In this document: piece by piece, positions 53,218 to 62,533 of the stretch
Layout: the number at the start of each line of letters is the position of its first letter
How positions within the stretch are numbered: position 1 is the first letter of the stretch
Source of the DNA: Gammaproteobacteria bacterium
GTDB lineage: Bacteria > Pseudomonadota > Gammaproteobacteria > Burkholderiales > Rhodocyclaceae
Reading direction: 5' to 3'
Assembly: GCA_018828385.1 (NCBI GenBank)
Contig: JAHJVE010000005.1
Coordinates: 62,001-126,000 of the forward strand
DNA length: 64,000 nucleotides
Notes under the pieces: generated by a model
Databases searched by the model: none
What the model saw: the letters and a program-made list of their open reading frames with translations, nothing else
Told to the model about the DNA's origin: nothing
Translations under genes and position numbers: made by a program

Positions 53218-53996
53218 GGGGCGGGTACGGCAAATCCCAGTATGGCGTTGAGCGCATATTCGTAAAGCGACTGTAACGGGATGGCCAGGTAATTCATGCT
53301 GATGGCCAGTGCGATGAAGCCTCCGATCATCGTGAGCGGGAAGCCCAGCGCAAAAATATTCAGTTGAGGGGCCGCCCGGGTAAGAACGGCGAGCGCGATG
53401 TTGGTGATCATCAGCGCGACAACCACGGGGAGCGAGAGCAACACCCCGACCGAAAACATCTTTGATCCGAGTTCGACGATATTCAGCCAGCTCCCGGCGG
53501 CCAAGGGCGCAGGGCTGACAGGTATGGCGTAAAAGCTTTGTGCCAGCGTGGCAACGTACATCAGATGGCCATTCAGTGAGAGAAACAGCAGGAAACTGAC
53601 GAGACCAATGAATTCGCCGATGACGGGTGTTTGTGACGAACTCAACGGGTCGTAGGCGGTGGCGAAGCCCAGTCCCATTTGTGCTCCGATGAATTCGCCG
53701 GCCAGGTCGACGGCGGCGAAGACCACGCGGGCAGCGAAGCCCATGCCGATGCCGATCAGCATCTGCTGCGCCATGATCCACAGGCCGGCCAGCGAGCCCG
53801 GGGCAACTGTCGGCATCGGCGGCAGGGCTGGAACGATGGCGATGGCGATACCGATACCGAGAATGAGGCGGGTGCGACGGGGGATGCCGGCCGAACCCCA
53901 CAGCGGTGAGGTGGCGATGAAGGCCAGGATCCGGGTCAGCGGATAGGCGAAGGCAACAATCCAGGCATCGAGTTGTGCCGTCGTTATGCTGAGCAT
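53211..53996 (-). CDS. fliR: FliR, flagellar export gate protein
   Basis: A 261-residue inner-membrane protein with about six helices, including GLWIMAQQMLIGIGMGFAARVVFAAVDLAGEFIGAQMG as the family segment (QMLIGIGMGFAARVVF). It forms the export channel with FliP and FliQ. It is the last gene of the fliF-to-fliR minus-strand run and overlaps the convergent lipoprotein gene by seven bases, with no terminator hairpin visible. Confidence 0.95.
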   Translation of the reverse strand: MLSITTAQLDAWIVAFAYPLTRILAFIATSPLWGSAGIPRRTRLILGIGIAIAIVPALPPMPTVAPGSLAGLWIMAQQMLIGIGMGFAARVVFAAVDLAGEFIGAQMGLGFATAYDPLSSSQTPVIGEFIGLVSFLLFLSLNGHLMYVATLAQSFYAIPVSPAPLAAGSWLNIVELGSKMFSVGVLLSLPVVVALMITNIALAVLTRAAPQLNIFALGFPLTMIGGFIALAISMNYLAIPLQSLYEYALNAILGFAVPAPQ

Positions 53997-53997
53997 G

Positions 53998-54267
53998 TCA
54001 GCCGATCAATTGTGGAATGCTCTCGAACAGGCGCTGGATGTAGTCGATCATGTATTGCAGCATCCAGGGGCCGGCGAGCATCAGGACGAGGAACATGACA
54101 ACCAGTTTCGGGACGAATTGCAGGGTCGCTTCGTTGAGCTGGGTTGCTGCCTGAAAAATGCTGATGATCAAACCGACAACCAGGGCCGAGAGCAGGGCCG
54201 GCGCCGCCATGAGCAGCGTGACTTCAATGGCCTGGCGGCCAATTTCCATGACGACGCCGGGAGTCAT
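53998..54267 (-). CDS. fliQ: FliQ, flagellar export gate protein
   Basis: An 89-residue protein with two membrane helices (about 16-38 and 52-74). It begins MTPGVVMEIGRQAIEVTLLM and has the family turn VGLIISIFQAATQLNEATL. It overlaps fliP by four bases and lies one base from fliR. Confidence 0.96.
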   Translation of the reverse strand: MTPGVVMEIGRQAIEVTLLMAAPALLSALVVGLIISIFQAATQLNEATLQFVPKLVVMFLVLMLAGPWMLQYMIDYIQRLFESIPQLIG

Positions 54268-55007
54268 GTGCTAAAACTTTTGACCAGCGAGCCGATGACC
54301 AGATGCCAGCCATCAACGAGGACGAAGAGCATCAACTTGAACGGCAGGGCGACCATGACCGGCGACATCATCATCATGCCCATCGACATCAACAGGCTCG
54401 CGACGACCATGTCGATGATCAGGAAGGGGATGAAAATGATGAAGCCGATCTGGAAGGCGGTTTTGAGCTCGCTGATGACGAAAGCCGGAATCAGGACGCG
54501 CAGGGGGATGTCTTCAGGCTTTTCGAACTTGCCGGCCCTGGCCACATTGGCGAGCATGGCGATGTCGGCTTCGCGGGTCTGGCGCAGCATGAAGCTGCGC
54601 ATGGGGACGGCGGCGCGCTCGCCGGCCTGGACGATGTTGATCTTGTTTTCCGAAAGCGGCAGATAGGCGTCGGTATAGACCTTGTCGAGCGTCGGCGACA
54701 TGACGAAGAAGGTCAGGAATAGCGCCAGGCCGACCAGTATCTGGTTGGGTGGCGAGGTCTGGGTGCCCATGGCATGGCGAAGCAGCGAGAGAACGATGAT
54801 GATGCGGGTGAAACTGGTCATCATCAGCACCGCGGCCGGCAGGAAGGTCAGCGCCGTGAGGAAGAGCAGCGTCTGGATGGTCAGGCTGTAGGTCGTCCCG
54901 CCACCGCCGGTCGGTGTGCTGGTGACCGAAGGCAGTCCGCCGACCTGAGCCAGGGCCATGATCGGGGGCAGCAGCAGGCTGAACCCGAGGATCACGCGCC
55001 TAAGCAT
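54264..55007 (-). CDS. fliP: FliP, flagellar export gate protein
   Basis: A 247-residue protein with a cleavable signal (MLRRVILGFSLLLPPIMALA) and the family motifs RHAMGTQTSPPNQILVGLAL and KLMLFVLVDGWHLV. I chose 55007 because the signal peptide starts there. The open frame runs 67 codons further upstream, but that part is in the fliO sequence and is not credible. It overlaps fliO by eight bases. Confidence 0.95.
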   Translation of the reverse strand: MLRRVILGFSLLLPPIMALAQVGGLPSVTSTPTGGGGTTYSLTIQTLLFLTALTFLPAAVLMMTSFTRIIIVLSLLRHAMGTQTSPPNQILVGLALFLTFFVMSPTLDKVYTDAYLPLSENKINIVQAGERAAVPMRSFMLRQTREADIAMLANVARAGKFEKPEDIPLRVLIPAFVISELKTAFQIGFIIFIPFLIIDMVVASLLMSMGMMMMSPVMVALPFKLMLFVLVDGWHLVIGSLVKSFST

Positions 55008-55410
55008 TGTTCTGGCGTTCCTTGATCGATTTGAGCCACTGGGCGAACGGTGCTTCGGGGTGGCCGGGCGCCGATTCAGCTTCGAGGGGAACGCCCTTGG
55101 GGAGTTGATGCAGTGTACGGATCTGTCCGGGAACAATGCCGATGACCAGCCAGGTTTCGCCGACTTCAACCAGCACGATACGTTCGCGCGGGCCGAGTGC
55201 CACGCCACCGACGATCTTCATGCCACCTCGGCCAAAACCCTTGCCGCCGGACAGTTTGCGGGCCAGCCAGGCGGTGCCGAAAAGCAGTCCGATAATGAGG
55301 ACGAGGGCCAGGGTTGCCTGCAGGTAGGTAGCGGCCGGAATGCCCGGGTTGGTGGCATCGCTAGCCCACGCGGAGAGCGGCAGCAGCAGGGGAATGAGTA
55401 GGCGCAGCAA
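55000..55410 (-). CDS. fliO: FliO, flagellar export assembly protein
   Basis: A 136-residue protein with an N-terminal signal-like segment, one membrane helix (about 31-52) and a cytoplasmic domain with MKIVGGVALGPRERIVLVEVG and LVIGIVPGQIRTLHQLP. FliO helps FliP assemble. The 138-bp gap between fliN and this gene holds copy C of the repeat. Confidence 0.92.
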   Translation of the reverse strand: MLRLLIPLLLPLSAWASDATNPGIPAATYLQATLALVLIIGLLFGTAWLARKLSGGKGFGRGGMKIVGGVALGPRERIVLVEVGETWLVIGIVPGQIRTLHQLPKGVPLEAESAPGHPEAPFAQWLKSIKERQNNA

Positions 55411-55474
55411 GTCAGGAGTCGCGTTTGGAAGGAGTCAGGGCGCTATCTTAAACCCAAACCCGAAAATCGGCGTT

Positions 55475-55512
55475 GCTACGGTCAACCGGAAAAAAAGGCC
55501 AAAAATGAAAGC
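55475..55512 (+). repeat. 38-bp interspersed repeat, copy C
   Basis: The plus-strand core reads ACGGTCAACCGGAAAAAA then AGGCCAAAAA. It occupies the fliN-fliO gap, where the genes run on the minus strand, so it faces against transcription here. The surrounding 138 bp contain no gene. Confidence 0.7.
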
Positions 55513-55548
55513 CGGCCCAGGGGCGGCAACGACTGCGCCGGAGGGCGG

Positions 55549-55986
55549 TTAGCGGTTGAGCTTACGCATGCGCTCCGAGGGCGTGATGATGTCGGTCAGG
55601 CGGATACCGAACTTGTCATTGACGACCACGACTTCGCCTTGGGCGATGAGCGTGCCATTGACCAGAACGTCCATCGGCTCCCCGGCCATGGCGTCGAGTT
55701 CGACGACCGAACCGTGAGCCAGCTGCAGCAGGTTCTTGATGGTGATCTTGGTCCGGCCCAGCTCGACAGTGATCTGGACTGGGATGTCGAGAATCATGTC
55801 GAGTTCGTTCATGATCCCGCCCTGGCCTAGCGGCGCCGAGAAAGACGGGAAGATGTCGGCCGGTTGGGCGGTGGCCGCGGCGCCATCGCTGACGACCTGT
55901 TCCGCCATGGCGGCAGCCCAGTCGTCCTCGCTGATCTGGCCGGCGTCTTCGGCCGGGGTTTCTGTATTTTCGATATCGTCAGCCAT
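55549..55986 (-). CDS. fliN: FliN, flagellar motor switch protein
   Basis: A 145-residue switch protein with an acidic N-terminal extension (MADDIENTETPAEDAGQISE) and the C-terminal SpoA domain: VQITVELGRTKITIKNLLQLA and GSVVELDAMAGEPMDVLVNG. The ATG at 55986 has GGGAGAGAAAA before it; upstream frame is inside fliM. It overlaps fliM by eight bases. CheY-P binds both FliM and FliN. Confidence 0.96.
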   Translation of the reverse strand: MADDIENTETPAEDAGQISEDDWAAAMAEQVVSDGAAATAQPADIFPSFSAPLGQGGIMNELDMILDIPVQITVELGRTKITIKNLLQLAHGSVVELDAMAGEPMDVLVNGTLIAQGEVVVVNDKFGIRLTDIITPSERMRKLNR

Positions 55987-56995
55987 TTTTCTCTCCCATC
56001 GCCGGTTCCCCGGGCGGTGCGTCGGGCGAAGCAGCGATGAATCGCTCGACTTTAAGTGCGTACTGGCCATTTTGCTGGCCATAGGAACATTCCATGAGGG
56101 GCACGCTATCCACCAGCGCCTCGATGCGCGGCGACAGGTTCAGGGGGATGACGTCACCCTCCTTGAGATTGAGGATTTCGCGCAGCGAAATTTTGCCGGT
56201 GCCCAGATGGGCGACAATCTCCACTTCAGCACCCTGCAACTGCTTGCGCAGCGTACCGATCCAGCGCTTGTCGGTGGACAGCTGGTCACTTTGCATCGTG
56301 CTGTAGAGCAGGTCGCGGATTGGCTCAAGCATCGAATACGGAAAGCAGATGTGCATGTCAGCCGTGGCGCCGCCGAATTCCAGCGTGAAAGTCGTTGAGA
56401 CAACGATTTCCGAGGGCGTTGCGATGTTGGCAAACTGCGAGTTCATTTCCGAGCGGATGTACTCGAAATTGATGTCGTAGACCGGCTTCCAGGATTTGCT
56501 GTACTCGGTGAAAACGACGTTCAGCAAGCCCTGGATGATGCGCTGTTCGGTGGCCGTGAAATCACGCCCTTCGACGCGGGTGTGAAAGCGCCCGTCACCG
56601 CCGAACATATTGTCGACAACGAGAAATACCAGGTTCGGATCGAACACGAACAGGGCTGTGCCGCGCAAGGGCTTGGCAATGACCAGATTCAGGTTGGTCG
56701 GGACGACGAGATTGCGAATGAACTCGCTGTATTTCTGAACACGGATCGGACCTACCGAGATCTCCGCATTGCGGTGCATGTAGTTGAACAGGCCGATACG
56801 CAAATAGCGCGCGAAGCGCTCGTTGACCAGTTCCAGCGTCGGCATCCGTCCCCGGACGATCCGTTCCTGGGTGCCGAGGTTGTACGAACGTATCCCGCCG
56901 CCTTCGCCCGAACTATCGTCGGGCTCGTCGGTCTCGCCGGTGACGCCCTTGAGTAGGGCATCAACCTCGTCCTGGGATAGGAAATCTCCCGCCAT
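55979..56995 (-). CDS. fliM: FliM, flagellar motor switch protein
   Basis: A 338-residue switch protein. The N-terminus (DFLSQDEVDALLKGVTGE) is the CheY-P docking peptide, followed by the middle CheC-like domain and a C-terminal SpoA domain (HLGTGKISLREILNLKEGDVI). The mRNA overlaps fliN. fliL ends six bases upstream of its start. Confidence 0.97.
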   Translation of the reverse strand: MAGDFLSQDEVDALLKGVTGETDEPDDSSGEGGGIRSYNLGTQERIVRGRMPTLELVNERFARYLRIGLFNYMHRNAEISVGPIRVQKYSEFIRNLVVPTNLNLVIAKPLRGTALFVFDPNLVFLVVDNMFGGDGRFHTRVEGRDFTATEQRIIQGLLNVVFTEYSKSWKPVYDINFEYIRSEMNSQFANIATPSEIVVSTTFTLEFGGATADMHICFPYSMLEPIRDLLYSTMQSDQLSTDKRWIGTLRKQLQGAEVEIVAHLGTGKISLREILNLKEGDVIPLNLSPRIEALVDSVPLMECSYGQQNGQYALKVERFIAASPDAPPGEPAMGEKNG

Positions 56996-57001
56996 GGATC
57001 C

Positions 57002-57556
57002 TTACTGGATAATGAATGAAGTGAAGAGAACGGCCGTGACCGGGCCATCGGGCGTTTCGGCTGCAGCTTTCTTTTTCTTCACGGGCGTTTCGACAATGGA
57101 GTTGATTTCATGCTTTAGCGCTTCCGCCAATTGCTCCTTGCCTTCCTTGGGCAACAGCTCGGACGCCTTCTTCGACGACAGCAAGAGGGTCAGGTTGTTG
57201 CGAATCTTCGGCATCTTGGCCTTGATTTCAGGCTCAGCCGCCACGTCTTCGACCTCCAGGGACAGCACGACCTGAAGATATTGATCGCCGGCTTCCGGAA
57301 CGAGGTTGACGGTAAACGCATCAAGGTTGATGAAGACCGGATGCATTTCCTTGTCTTTCTTTTTGGCCGGCTTGGCTGCTTCGTCGGCTGTTTCTTCGTC
57401 GCCCTCGGCATGATCCGGCTTGAGCAGCATATAGGCGGCGCCCCCGCCCGCCAGGACCAACAGCAGAACGACGGCGAGGATGATGATCAGCAGTTTTTTG
57501 CTTTTTTTGGGGGGGGCTTCGGCCCCTTCTTCGGCTGGCTTGGCATCCTTGGCCAT
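57002..57556 (-). CDS. fliL: FliL, stator-associated basal body protein
   Basis: A 184-residue protein with one membrane helix (about 22-44) after a Lys/Pro/Ala-rich N-terminus, and a periplasmic domain with FINLDAFTVNLVPEAGDQYLQVVLSLE. The ATG at 57556 has GAGGGAGA upstream, which decides it over the ATG seven codons earlier. FliL rings support the stators. Confidence 0.94.
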   Translation of the reverse strand: MAKDAKPAEEGAEAPPKKSKKLLIIILAVVLLLVLAGGGAAYMLLKPDHAEGDEETADEAAKPAKKKDKEMHPVFINLDAFTVNLVPEAGDQYLQVVLSLEVEDVAAEPEIKAKMPKIRNNLTLLLSSKKASELLPKEGKEQLAEALKHEINSIVETPVKKKKAAAETPDGPVTAVLFTSFIIQ

Positions 57557-57590
57557 TGTCTCTCCCTCTCTAGTCAATCATGAAATCCGG

Positions 57591-58883
57591 TTACGCAAAC
57601 AGGTCAACCAAACCCCGACCGCGCTGAACAGGTGTTCCGGAAGGGGCGGAGCTTGCGTGACTATCGGGCGAAAGTATAGCGGTTTCCCTGGTGGTGCGGG
57701 CCTCATTGGCAAATTGAAAAGCCGCTTCGCGGTTCTGTGACGGCAACTGGCTGCCGACATTGGCCTCACCGAGACTGATGCCGGCCGTCGAGAACATCTC
57801 ACGAAGCTGGGGCAGCGAGTCCTGAATGGCCTGCCTGACTTCGGCGTGGGGCGAGGCGAACGAGGTGGTTGCGACGTCGCCACTGAGCGAAATGGAAATC
57901 TGCACCGGACCCAGTTGTGGCGGATTGATGCTGATTTGGGCAACCTGCTGGTCGTTCTTGGCAAGCCAGACGATACGGCTACCAAAATCCTGGCTCCAGT
58001 TCGGCGAACCAAGTGCGGTGTGGATGGTCGGCGACTGGGCTGGCGCCGTGGAGGGGGCCGCGGCGCTGGCGGCACCGGTGGCGGCAAGTGCCGTCACGAA
58101 GGCCGGCGTGTTGCCGCTATTGCCGGGGTTCGCGTCGCCGGCAAGAATTGCCGCATTGGCGTTGTCGGAGCGGGGAATGATCCGGGGCTCGCCGGCTTTC
58201 GCTGCCTGCGCGGCAGGCGGCAGAGCCGGGGCTGCGCTGGGCAGCTCCGTATTGGCTCGCTGCGGCAGTGTCGGACGGCCATCCTCGGCTGTCGTCTTGG
58301 CATTGTCAGCTTTGCTTGTTCGCTCGGAAATGCTTGGTTTCTCACGGTCGACCTGATCCGGGAGGCGATTTTGAACCGGCGTAGCAATCTGGGGGGCAAT
58401 GTACTGCGCGGCCAAGCCAGGATCGCTTTGGGTCGGGTCGGGGAGCGGGAGCGCCTTTGGATCCTTGTCGTCGGTTTTCTTTTTGCTGTTGGCTTCGGTG
58501 ATGGTTGTGTTCGTTGGCAGCCCAAAGGTTTCGGCTGGTTGAGTGGGGCTTGAGAGGGCAGCCAGGATGTCCTCGGCACGTTCTTCGGTACCCTGACGAG
58601 GAGCGACCTGCTTTTCAATGATGGGTAGCGTCCCGCTGTCCGGCGCCGGGCTTGCCTGCGTGGCTAGTTGAGCTTGCAAGTCATACCCGGGCTTGAGAGA
58701 GGCTGGCGTGGCTTCGCCTGGCAGCAAGCTTGGCTCTGCCTGACCTGCGGTCGGAAGTTGCTCGGCAAGAAGTGCGGCGAAATCGAGCGGCACGCCGGAA
58801 TCGGTCAGAAGGTCTCCGAGGCCAGGCAGGGCTGCTTTGCCGCCGCTGGCAGCAATCAAAGTGGAAACTGCCGAAATGCTCAT
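57591..58883 (-). CDS. fliK: FliK, hook-length control protein
   Basis: A 430-residue protein rich in Ala, Pro, Thr and Ser over the first 300 residues (the ruler part) with a C-terminal Flg_hook domain: WLAKNDQQVAQISINPPQLGPVQISISL and AIQDSLPQLREMFSTAGISL. FliK signals FlhB to switch substrates. Its low-complexity N-terminal part is what is expected in the family. Confidence 0.92.
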   Translation of the reverse strand: MSISAVSTLIAASGGKAALPGLGDLLTDSGVPLDFAALLAEQLPTAGQAEPSLLPGEATPASLKPGYDLQAQLATQASPAPDSGTLPIIEKQVAPRQGTEERAEDILAALSSPTQPAETFGLPTNTTITEANSKKKTDDKDPKALPLPDPTQSDPGLAAQYIAPQIATPVQNRLPDQVDREKPSISERTSKADNAKTTAEDGRPTLPQRANTELPSAAPALPPAAQAAKAGEPRIIPRSDNANAAILAGDANPGNSGNTPAFVTALAATGAASAAAPSTAPAQSPTIHTALGSPNWSQDFGSRIVWLAKNDQQVAQISINPPQLGPVQISISLSGDVATTSFASPHAEVRQAIQDSLPQLREMFSTAGISLGEANVGSQLPSQNREAAFQFANEARTTRETAILSPDSHASSAPSGTPVQRGRGLVDLFA

Positions 58884-58941
58884 GATCTGACCTTGAGTTG
58901 CATGGAGATGTTGTCAAGGTAAGCAAGGCATGTGCCTGGAT

Positions 58942-59397
58942 TTATTCGCCTTCTTCGTCGTTGCGAACGGCGTATTTGCGAGCCGTGTGTTCTTCCTGGA
59001 TTTTCTGTTGCTGCTTGTTGTCGATTGCCTTCTCTCGCACTTCGTGCCGTAGCGAGAGGGTGTCAATGGCTTTCAGCCGCTTGTTTTGTTCTTTCCAGTT
59101 TTCCTGGCCATGTGCCGTGTTCTGCTCAGAGTGGCGAACGGCCTGTGTTTGCTGGCTGATCGCTTCGTCAATGCGGGCAAGAAAATCCTGATAGTTGCGC
59201 AGCGCCAATGGCGTCAGGCCCTGCTGACAGGCTTCGCGTAATTTGACCGCATAGTCGGCCCGATATTCCTCCAGCATCTGCAGGCGGCTACGCGCACTTT
59301 GCTCGGCAGCGATCAGGTGACCCAATTGCCGGGTCGCTTCATCCGTTCGGCTTTGCATGAGTTCGAGCAGGGGCTGCAGGGAGAATTTGTTGGCCAT
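58942..59397 (-). CDS. fliJ: FliJ, export ATPase stalk/chaperone escort
   Basis: A 151-residue protein almost wholly coiled coil (Gln/Glu/Arg/Leu-rich), beginning MANKFSLQPLLELMQSRTDEA. FliJ sits in the FliI ring and drives export. It starts three bases from the fliI stop. Low sequence conservation is usual; context makes the assignment firm. Confidence 0.92.
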   Translation of the reverse strand: MANKFSLQPLLELMQSRTDEATRQLGHLIAAEQSARSRLQMLEEYRADYAVKLREACQQGLTPLALRNYQDFLARIDEAISQQTQAVRHSEQNTAHGQENWKEQNKRLKAIDTLSLRHEVREKAIDNKQQQKIQEEHTARKYAVRNDEEGE

Positions 59398-59400
59398 GGC

Positions 59401-60819
59401 TTACGGGAAAAGCGTGGAAAGCGCGCTGACGCTGCTCGCGAAGTCGGACTGCTCGGTCAGTTGTTGCTGAAGAAAGGCTTCCATGCGCGGATACAGGTTG
59501 ATGGCTTGATCGAGAACGGGGTCCGAACCCGGGGCGTAGGCGCCAACCGATATCAGGTCGCGCGATCGCTGGTAACGGGCAAAAAGGACCTTGAAGCGGC
59601 GAATCTGGTCGAGTTGGGCCGGTTCGATCAGGTTGACCATAGCGCGGCTAATCGATTGCTCGATATCGATGGCCGGGTAATGTCCGGCATCGGCCAGCGT
59701 GCGGGAGAGCACGATGTGACCATCGAGAATGGCCCGCGCGGCATCGGCAATCGGGTCCTGCTGGTCATCGCCTTCGGCCAGAACAGTATAGAAGGCGGTC
59801 ATCGACCCGCCGCCTTCCGGGCCGTTGCCTGCCCGCTCGACGAGTTGCGGCAGGCGGGCAAATACCGAAGGCGGATAGCCTCTGGTGGCCGGCGGCTCGC
59901 CGATGGCCAGGGCGATTTCCCGCTGGGCCATGGCGTAACGGGTCAGGGAGTCCATGATCAGGAGAACCTGTTTTCCCTGGTCGCGGAAATACTCGGCGAT
60001 GGTCGTCGCATAGGCCGCGCCCTGCAGGCGCATGAGGGGTCCGGTATCGGCCGGCGCGGCAACCACTACGGCCCGGCGCATGCCTTCTTCGCCGAGAATT
60101 TGTTCGATGAACTCCTTTACCTCGCGGCCGCGTTCGCCGATCAGGCCGACGACGATGACTTCGGCTTCGGTATAGCGGGCCATCATGCCAAGCAGCACCG
60201 ATTTGCCGACGCCGGAACCGGCGAACAGGCCCATGCGCTGACCGCGACCCACTGTGAGCAGGGCATTGATCGAGCGAATGCCGACATCGAGGGGATGCTC
60301 GATGGCCGCCCGCGTCATCGGGTTGATCGGGCGGCTCTGCAGTGGGCGGGTCAGGTTCGAGCGCAGTGGTCCCTTGTTGTCCAGAGGACGGCCAAGGCCG
60401 TCGAGTACTCTGCCCAGCAACTCGTCGCCAACCGGGCCCTGCTTGGCGCGATCAATAGCACGGCGTTTGCGTTTGACCGGAAAATCGACCCGGGGGGCAG
60501 GATTCGGTGGGTCGCAGGCAATCACCCTGGCCCCCGGCGCCAGTCCGAAGACATCATCGGATGGCATGAGGTACAACTTCTCCCCGGCGAAACCGACCAC
60601 CTCGGCTTCGACGGGGGCGCCACTAGCCGGAAATATATGGCAGGAGCTACCGAGCGGCAGTTTCAGTCCCGAGGCCTCCATGACCAGGCCATTAATGCGG
60701 GTCAGCCGGCCAGCTGGCCAGAGCGGCTGAGCCGAGGCGGCGGCAAGCTGACAGCCCTCGAGGAAATGCTGCCAGCGCCCGACGTGGTCGGGAACAGCGT
60801 TCAAAGTCGGTTCATCCAT
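59401..60819 (-). CDS. fliI: FliI, flagellar export ATPase
   Basis: A 472-residue ATPase with Walker [16 protein letters not shown] and the family segments [13 protein letters not shown] and [14 protein letters not shown]. The ATG at 60819 begins the conserved N-terminus ([16 protein letters not shown]); the frame is open for 31 more codons within fliH but is not credible. It overlaps fliH by 19 bases. Confidence 0.96.
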   Translation of the reverse strand: MDEPTLNAVPDHVGRWQHFLEGCQLAAASAQPLWPAGRLTRINGLVMEASGLKLPLGSSCHIFPASGAPVEAEVVGFAGEKLYLMPSDDVFGLAPGARVIACDPPNPAPRVDFPVKRKRRAIDRAKQGPVGDELLGRVLDGLGRPLDNKGPLRSNLTRPLQSRPINPMTRAAIEHPLDVGIRSINALLTVGRGQRMGLFAGSGVGKSVLLGMMARYTEAEVIVVGLIGERGREVKEFIEQILGEEGMRRAVVVAAPADTGPLMRLQGAAYATTIAEYFRDQGKQVLLIMDSLTRYAMAQREIALAIGEPPATRGYPPSVFARLPQLVERAGNGPEGGGSMTAFYTVLAEGDDQQDPIADAARAILDGHIVLSRTLADAGHYPAIDIEQSISRAMVNLIEPAQLDQIRRFKVLFARYQRSRDLISVGAYAPGSDPVLDQAINLYPRMEAFLQQQLTEQSDFASSVSALSTLFP

Positions 60820-61523
60820 TCTGATGGGGCGACGCCGATGGACTCCAGAACCCGGCGCCAGCGTGTTTCTATCGTCGCATCGACTTCGCTGGCACCAGCT
60901 ACCAGTATGCAACCACCGGGCGAAACCTCGGGATCGTCGATGATTTGTGCGCCGGTCTGCGATAGTTGATCGCCGATCTGTTCGCGAATCACCGGGGCGT
61001 CTGCCGGGTTCATGCGAATGACGACATGCGCATGATGGAGCGGCAAGGCGCTGATTGCTTCGCGAATGACCGGCAAAAGAAGCTCGGGTCGGGTGCTGAT
61101 TGCGCCGCGCAGGACCTGCGCCGCTACTTCGAGGGCGAGGTTGAGTACCTGGTCGGCGACATGCTGGTCGAGATGGGCCAGTGAAGTCTGCAGGTTGCCC
61201 ACGAGTTCGGCAAAGTAGGCCGTTGTTTCTGCCGCTGTCGCTGCCATGGCCTGGCGCCCGGCCTCCAGTCCTTCGCTGTAGCCAAGGCTGTGCCCATCGG
61301 CCCGCGCTTCTTCGCGGATGCGTTCAAGTTCTTCGGCGCTGTTCTGGGCCTGCGCTGGCTCGGGTTCTGCTGGGCCGGAGACAGGGGGCGGCGCTGTACG
61401 CTCGGCCTTGTCTGGCGAAACGGAGGGGGGTTGGCTGCCTGTTGCCGGCTGGGCATCGAGAGAACCGATACTCCAGCGTTGATAGCTGGTGAGCTTGTCT
61501 TTGGGGATGACGCTGCCGGGCAT
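60801..61523 (-). CDS. fliH: FliH, export ATPase regulator
   Basis: A 240-residue protein with a Pro/Ala/Glu-rich N-terminal third, a central coiled coil ([28 protein letters not shown]) and a C-terminal domain similar to the ATP synthase delta subunit ([18 protein letters not shown]). It binds FliI. It lies five bases after fliG. Confidence 0.94.
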   Translation of the reverse strand: MPGSVIPKDKLTSYQRWSIGSLDAQPATGSQPPSVSPDKAERTAPPPVSGPAEPEPAQAQNSAEELERIREEARADGHSLGYSEGLEAGRQAMAATAAETTAYFAELVGNLQTSLAHLDQHVADQVLNLALEVAAQVLRGAISTRPELLLPVIREAISALPLHHAHVVIRMNPADAPVIREQIGDQLSQTGAQIIDDPEVSPGGCILVAGASEVDATIETRWRRVLESIGVAPSEWMNRL

Positions 61524-61528
61524 TTTGC

Positions 61529-62533
61529 CTAGACCATTTGTTCGCCGCCGGCGCCGCCGAGGACGATTTGTCCTTCGTCGGCCAGACGGCGCACAACCTT
61601 GAGGATTTCCTTTTGCTCGCCTTCGACTTCGGAGAGTCGTACCGGACCCTTCGATTCGAGGTCTTCGCGCAGCATTTCGGCAGCCCGTTGCGACATGTTC
61701 TTGAAAATCTTCTCGCGGAGTTCCGGCGATGCCCCCTTGAGGGCGAGGATGAGAGAGTCGGACTGAACTTCGCGCAAAATGAGCTGGATGGAACGATCGT
61801 CGATGTCCATGAGATTCTCGAAGACGAACATCTCATCGAGAATTTTTTGCGCCAGATCCGGGTCGTATTCCCGGATGGCGTCAACGACCGAGGTTTCATT
61901 GGCCGTGCCGATGAAGTTGAGAATCTCGGCGACCGTGCGAATGCCGCCCATCGCTGTCCGCTTGACGCTGGTCGAGCCGGACAGGATGCGCATCATCGCC
62001 TCGTTCAGTTCGCGCAAGGCGGATGGCTGAATCCCCTCCAGGGTGGCGATGCGCAATACCACGTCATTGCGCAGGCGCTCGGTGAAGTGATTGAGGATTT
62101 CGCTGGAATGGTCGTGTTCCAGATGGACCAGTATGGTCGCGATAATCTGTGGGTGTTCGTTTTTGATCAGGTCGGCAACGGTTGTTGCGTCCATCCACTT
62201 GAGGCCCTCGATCCCCGAAGTCTCGCCGCCTTGCAGGATGCGGGAAATGAGGTTCGATGCCTTGTCGTCGCCAAGCGCCTTGGTCAGCACGGAGCGGATG
62301 TAGTTGTCGGTATCGACGTGTACGGCAGCATGTTCTTCGGCGTTGTTGTGGAATTCGTCGAGAACGCCTTCGACCGTCGTCCGCGGCACGCTCTTGAGCA
62401 AGGCCATGGCATGACCAAGTTTTTGCACCTCGCGCGGCCCAAGGTGTTTCAGTACTTCGGCTGCGTGGTCCTCGCCGAGGGCAATCAGCAGCGTGGCACT
62501 TTTTTCGAGGCCGTCGTCAGCGCTAGGAGGCAT
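61529..62533 (-). CDS. fliG: FliG, flagellar motor switch protein
   Basis: A 334-residue rotor protein. Conserved segments include EKSATLLIALGEDHAAEVLKHL, NEHPQIIATILVHLEHDHSSEIL and the C-terminal charged helix region DDRSIQLILREVQSDSLILALKGA that meets MotA. It overlaps fliF by 11 bases. Confidence 0.97.
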   Translation of the reverse strand: MPPSADDGLEKSATLLIALGEDHAAEVLKHLGPREVQKLGHAMALLKSVPRTTVEGVLDEFHNNAEEHAAVHVDTDNYIRSVLTKALGDDKASNLISRILQGGETSGIEGLKWMDATTVADLIKNEHPQIIATILVHLEHDHSSEILNHFTERLRNDVVLRIATLEGIQPSALRELNEAMMRILSGSTSVKRTAMGGIRTVAEILNFIGTANETSVVDAIREYDPDLAQKILDEMFVFENLMDIDDRSIQLILREVQSDSLILALKGASPELREKIFKNMSQRAAEMLREDLESKGPVRLSEVEGEQKEILKVVRRLADEGQIVLGGAGGEQMV